DNA of 25,491 nucleotides from CAZRAL01 sp964598005 (lineage in GTDB: Bacteria > Pseudomonadota > Gammaproteobacteria > Burkholderiales > Usitatibacteraceae), in NCBI GenBank assembly GCA_964598005.1, contig CAZRAL010000040.1, positions 1-25,491 of the forward strand, in the 5' to 3' direction. Positions 24,154 through 25,491 of the stretch are shown piece by piece; within the stretch, counting starts at the first letter, position 1, and each line of letters starts with the position of its first letter. The translations under genes were made by a program, and so were the position numbers. Below the pieces are notes generated by a model, which saw only the letters and a list, made by a program, of their open reading frames with translations, searched no databases and had not been told where the DNA came from.

Positions 24154-24954
24154 TCAGTGATGCTCGTGGGCCATGGCAATGTACACACACGACAGCACCA
24201 TGAAAATGAACGCCTGCAAAACGATGATCAGAATATGAAAGACCGCCCAGCCCCAACTCAAAATAATCGAGCCCGCAGTAAAAATGCCGCCGACCATGCC
24301 GAGCAGTCCCAGCAGCATAAAGACCAGCTCGCCGGCGTACATATTGCCGAATAATCGCATGCCCAGCGACACCGGCTTGGCGATCAACTCAATAATATTG
24401 ATGGCCAGATTGGGAAGCCACAACAAAGGGTTGGCGCCGAACGGCGCGGTGAATAGTTCGTGAACAAAACCACCGACGCCCTTGGCCTTGAAACTGAAAA
24501 ATATTATCAGGAAAAAAACCGTGAACGACATGGCAAAAGTAACGTTCAAATCGGTGGAAGGCACCGACTTCCAATGGTGAACATGAAACCAGCCCATCAG
24601 CGTGGCGACGAAATCGATGGGGATTAAATCCATCGCATTCATCATAAAGACCAAAACAAAAATCGTCAGCGCCAAAGGGCCGAGAAAGGAACGGTCGCCG
24701 GGGAAAACATCTTTCACCGTGTTATCGATGAAATCCAGTACAAGTTCCACAAAACCCTGCAGCCGCCCGGGAACACCGGAGGTTGCGCGTTGCGCCACGA
24801 CCCAGAAAACGCCCAACCCTACCACCCCCAGAATAACCGACATGATCAGCGAATCGAGATTGACCGTCCAGAAACCGCCTTCGCCGACCGTGACTTTCAG
24901 GTTGGTGAGGTGATGAGAAATATATTCAGAGGGGGATTCGTAACTGGACGCCAT
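24154..24954 (-). CDS. atpB: ATP synthase Fo a subunit
   Basis: A 266-residue inner-membrane stator subunit forming the proton half-channels next to the c-ring. The essential arginine is R200 in KPVSLGMRLFGNMYAGE. The usual C-terminal helices follow (QAFIFMVLSCVYIAMAHEHH). Length is typical for betaproteobacteria, including the HHWK loop near 126-129. It is 12 bp after atpI. Confidence 0.97.
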   Translation of the reverse strand: MASSYESPSEYISHHLTNLKVTVGEGGFWTVNLDSLIMSVILGVVGLGVFWVVAQRATSGVPGRLQGFVELVLDFIDNTVKDVFPGDRSFLGPLALTIFVLVFMMNAMDLIPIDFVATLMGWFHVHHWKSVPSTDLNVTFAMSFTVFFLIIFFSFKAKGVGGFVHELFTAPFGANPLLWLPNLAINIIELIAKPVSLGMRLFGNMYAGELVFMLLGLLGMVGGIFTAGSIILSWGWAVFHILIIVLQAFIFMVLSCVYIAMAHEHH

Positions 24955-24966
24955 GATTTATGAAGA

Positions 24967-25341
24967 CTATTTAATGATCAACACTGCCAACCCATGCCCG
25001 ATCAGGGTTACACACATCGCCGCAACCAGCCAGCCTGCCGCGAACCATCCACTGCCCAAAGCACTCACGATCAAGGCGAGCACCACCAGAATTTTTGCGC
25101 CTTCCGCCATCAGGTGCCGACTGAACACCCGCCCCGCAGAAACCGCTGTTACTTTTGTTTCCCGTGCCAACGCCGCATAAACCAGGCCGCCAAGCACCAC
25201 CGCTGCCGCACCTGCAAGCACGGACAAGGCTTCCAGCGATCCTATAAAAAGCAAAACCGGTAATGCGATGGATAGCGCTAATACTGCCTGGAAAAAGACG
25301 ACTTTTTGGTAAATTCGCCCAAGAGAATCCCTTAACATCAT
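24967..25341 (-). CDS. atpI: ATP synthase subunit I (AtpI family)
   Basis: A 124-residue membrane protein with four hydrophobic segments, at the usual first position of the proteobacterial atp operon. AtpI aids c-ring assembly or cation supply and is poorly conserved, so the assignment rests mainly on position and topology. Two adjacent ATGs occur (25341 and 25338). GAGGGAAG at 25349-25342 is better spaced for the second. Confidence 0.85.
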   Translation of the reverse strand: MMLRDSLGRIYQKVVFFQAVLALSIALPVLLFIGSLEALSVLAGAAAVVLGGLVYAALARETKVTAVSAGRVFSRHLMAEGAKILVVLALIVSALGSGWFAAGWLVAAMCVTLIGHGLAVLIIK

Positions 25342-25392
25342 CTTCCCTCTTAAGCCTACAAAAGCGCCATTACCCGCCCCTTAAGCCTCTCA

Positions 25393-25422
25393 ATTATAAG
25401 AGGAAAACCGATTTTTCGTCAA
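25393..25422 (-). promoter_or_regulatory. Sigma70-like promoter of the atp operon
   Basis: On the minus strand TTGACG (25422-25417) and a perfect TATAAT (25398-25393) are separated by 18 bases. Transcription would start near 25386 and give a leader of about 45 bases before atpI. Upstream, TGTCCGG occurs twice on the plus strand (25457-25463 and 25481-25487, 24 bp apart), possibly chance. Confidence 0.75.
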
Positions 25423-25491
25423 ACAAAATATATGAACGTGTTGCGAGTTTTTAAGTTGTCCGGATTTATAGCACGCGACCTGTCCGGTTGT

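Noticed and set aside
25457..25487. Two TGTCCGG direct repeats upstream of the atp promoter
   Set aside because: Seven bases repeated once at the window edge; not enough to claim an operator.
1..25491. CRISPR array, tRNA, rRNA, phage or IS transposase genes
   Set aside because: No regularly spaced repeats, no cloverleaf or rRNA sequence, and no transposase, integrase or phage structural protein was recognised on either strand.

Overview
The window looks like a chromosomal segment of a betaproteobacterium of moderate GC content. Three gene arrangements suggest this: an atpIBEFHAGDC operon followed by glmU and glmS, a zapB-like/zapA/6S RNA/EVE-domain array, and a stand-alone short CbiX next to a B12-riboswitch-controlled btuB. 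I would guess Nitrosomonadales or a relative, but the order cannot be fixed by reading alone. Almost all genes are on the minus strand. The exceptions are the Rieske oxygenase, the PAS-GGDEF-EAL gene and btuB.

Left part (1-4520): an orphan Rieske oxygenase (+) converges on a small cluster of unrecognised minus-strand ORFs, two of them small multi-pass membrane proteins. A TPR/Sel1 lipoprotein gene follows. This is the most accessory-looking stretch.

Middle-left (4520-8500): a minus-strand run in transcription order of zapB-like, zapA, 6S RNA, EVE-domain gene, TauE/SafE transporter, hslO (Hsp33) and HMG-CoA lyase, closed by two tandem intrinsic terminators. The Hsp33 has an altered zinc/redox site.

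Middle (8640-13750): a three-PAS GGDEF-EAL protein with both active-site motifs intact, then the short CbiX (-), divergent from a cobalamin riboswitch and btuB (+). This is a small corrin uptake/synthesis locus.

Right part (13750-25491): in transcription order (minus strand) a sigma70-like promoter, atpI-B-E-F-H-A-G-D-C, an intrinsic terminator, then glmU, a HIT-like gene coupled to it, and glmS. The operon is compact except for a 320-bp gap between atpA and atpG. That gap holds a palindromic repeat insertion whose ends and inner segment recur in the btuB-glmS gap. No phage, IS transposase, CRISPR array, tRNA or rRNA was seen. Most of the window is conserved housekeeping DNA. The unusual items are the repeat family inside the atp operon, the altered Hsp33 metal site, and the unrecognised small membrane-protein cluster. 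I found no convincing complete novel multi-gene system.
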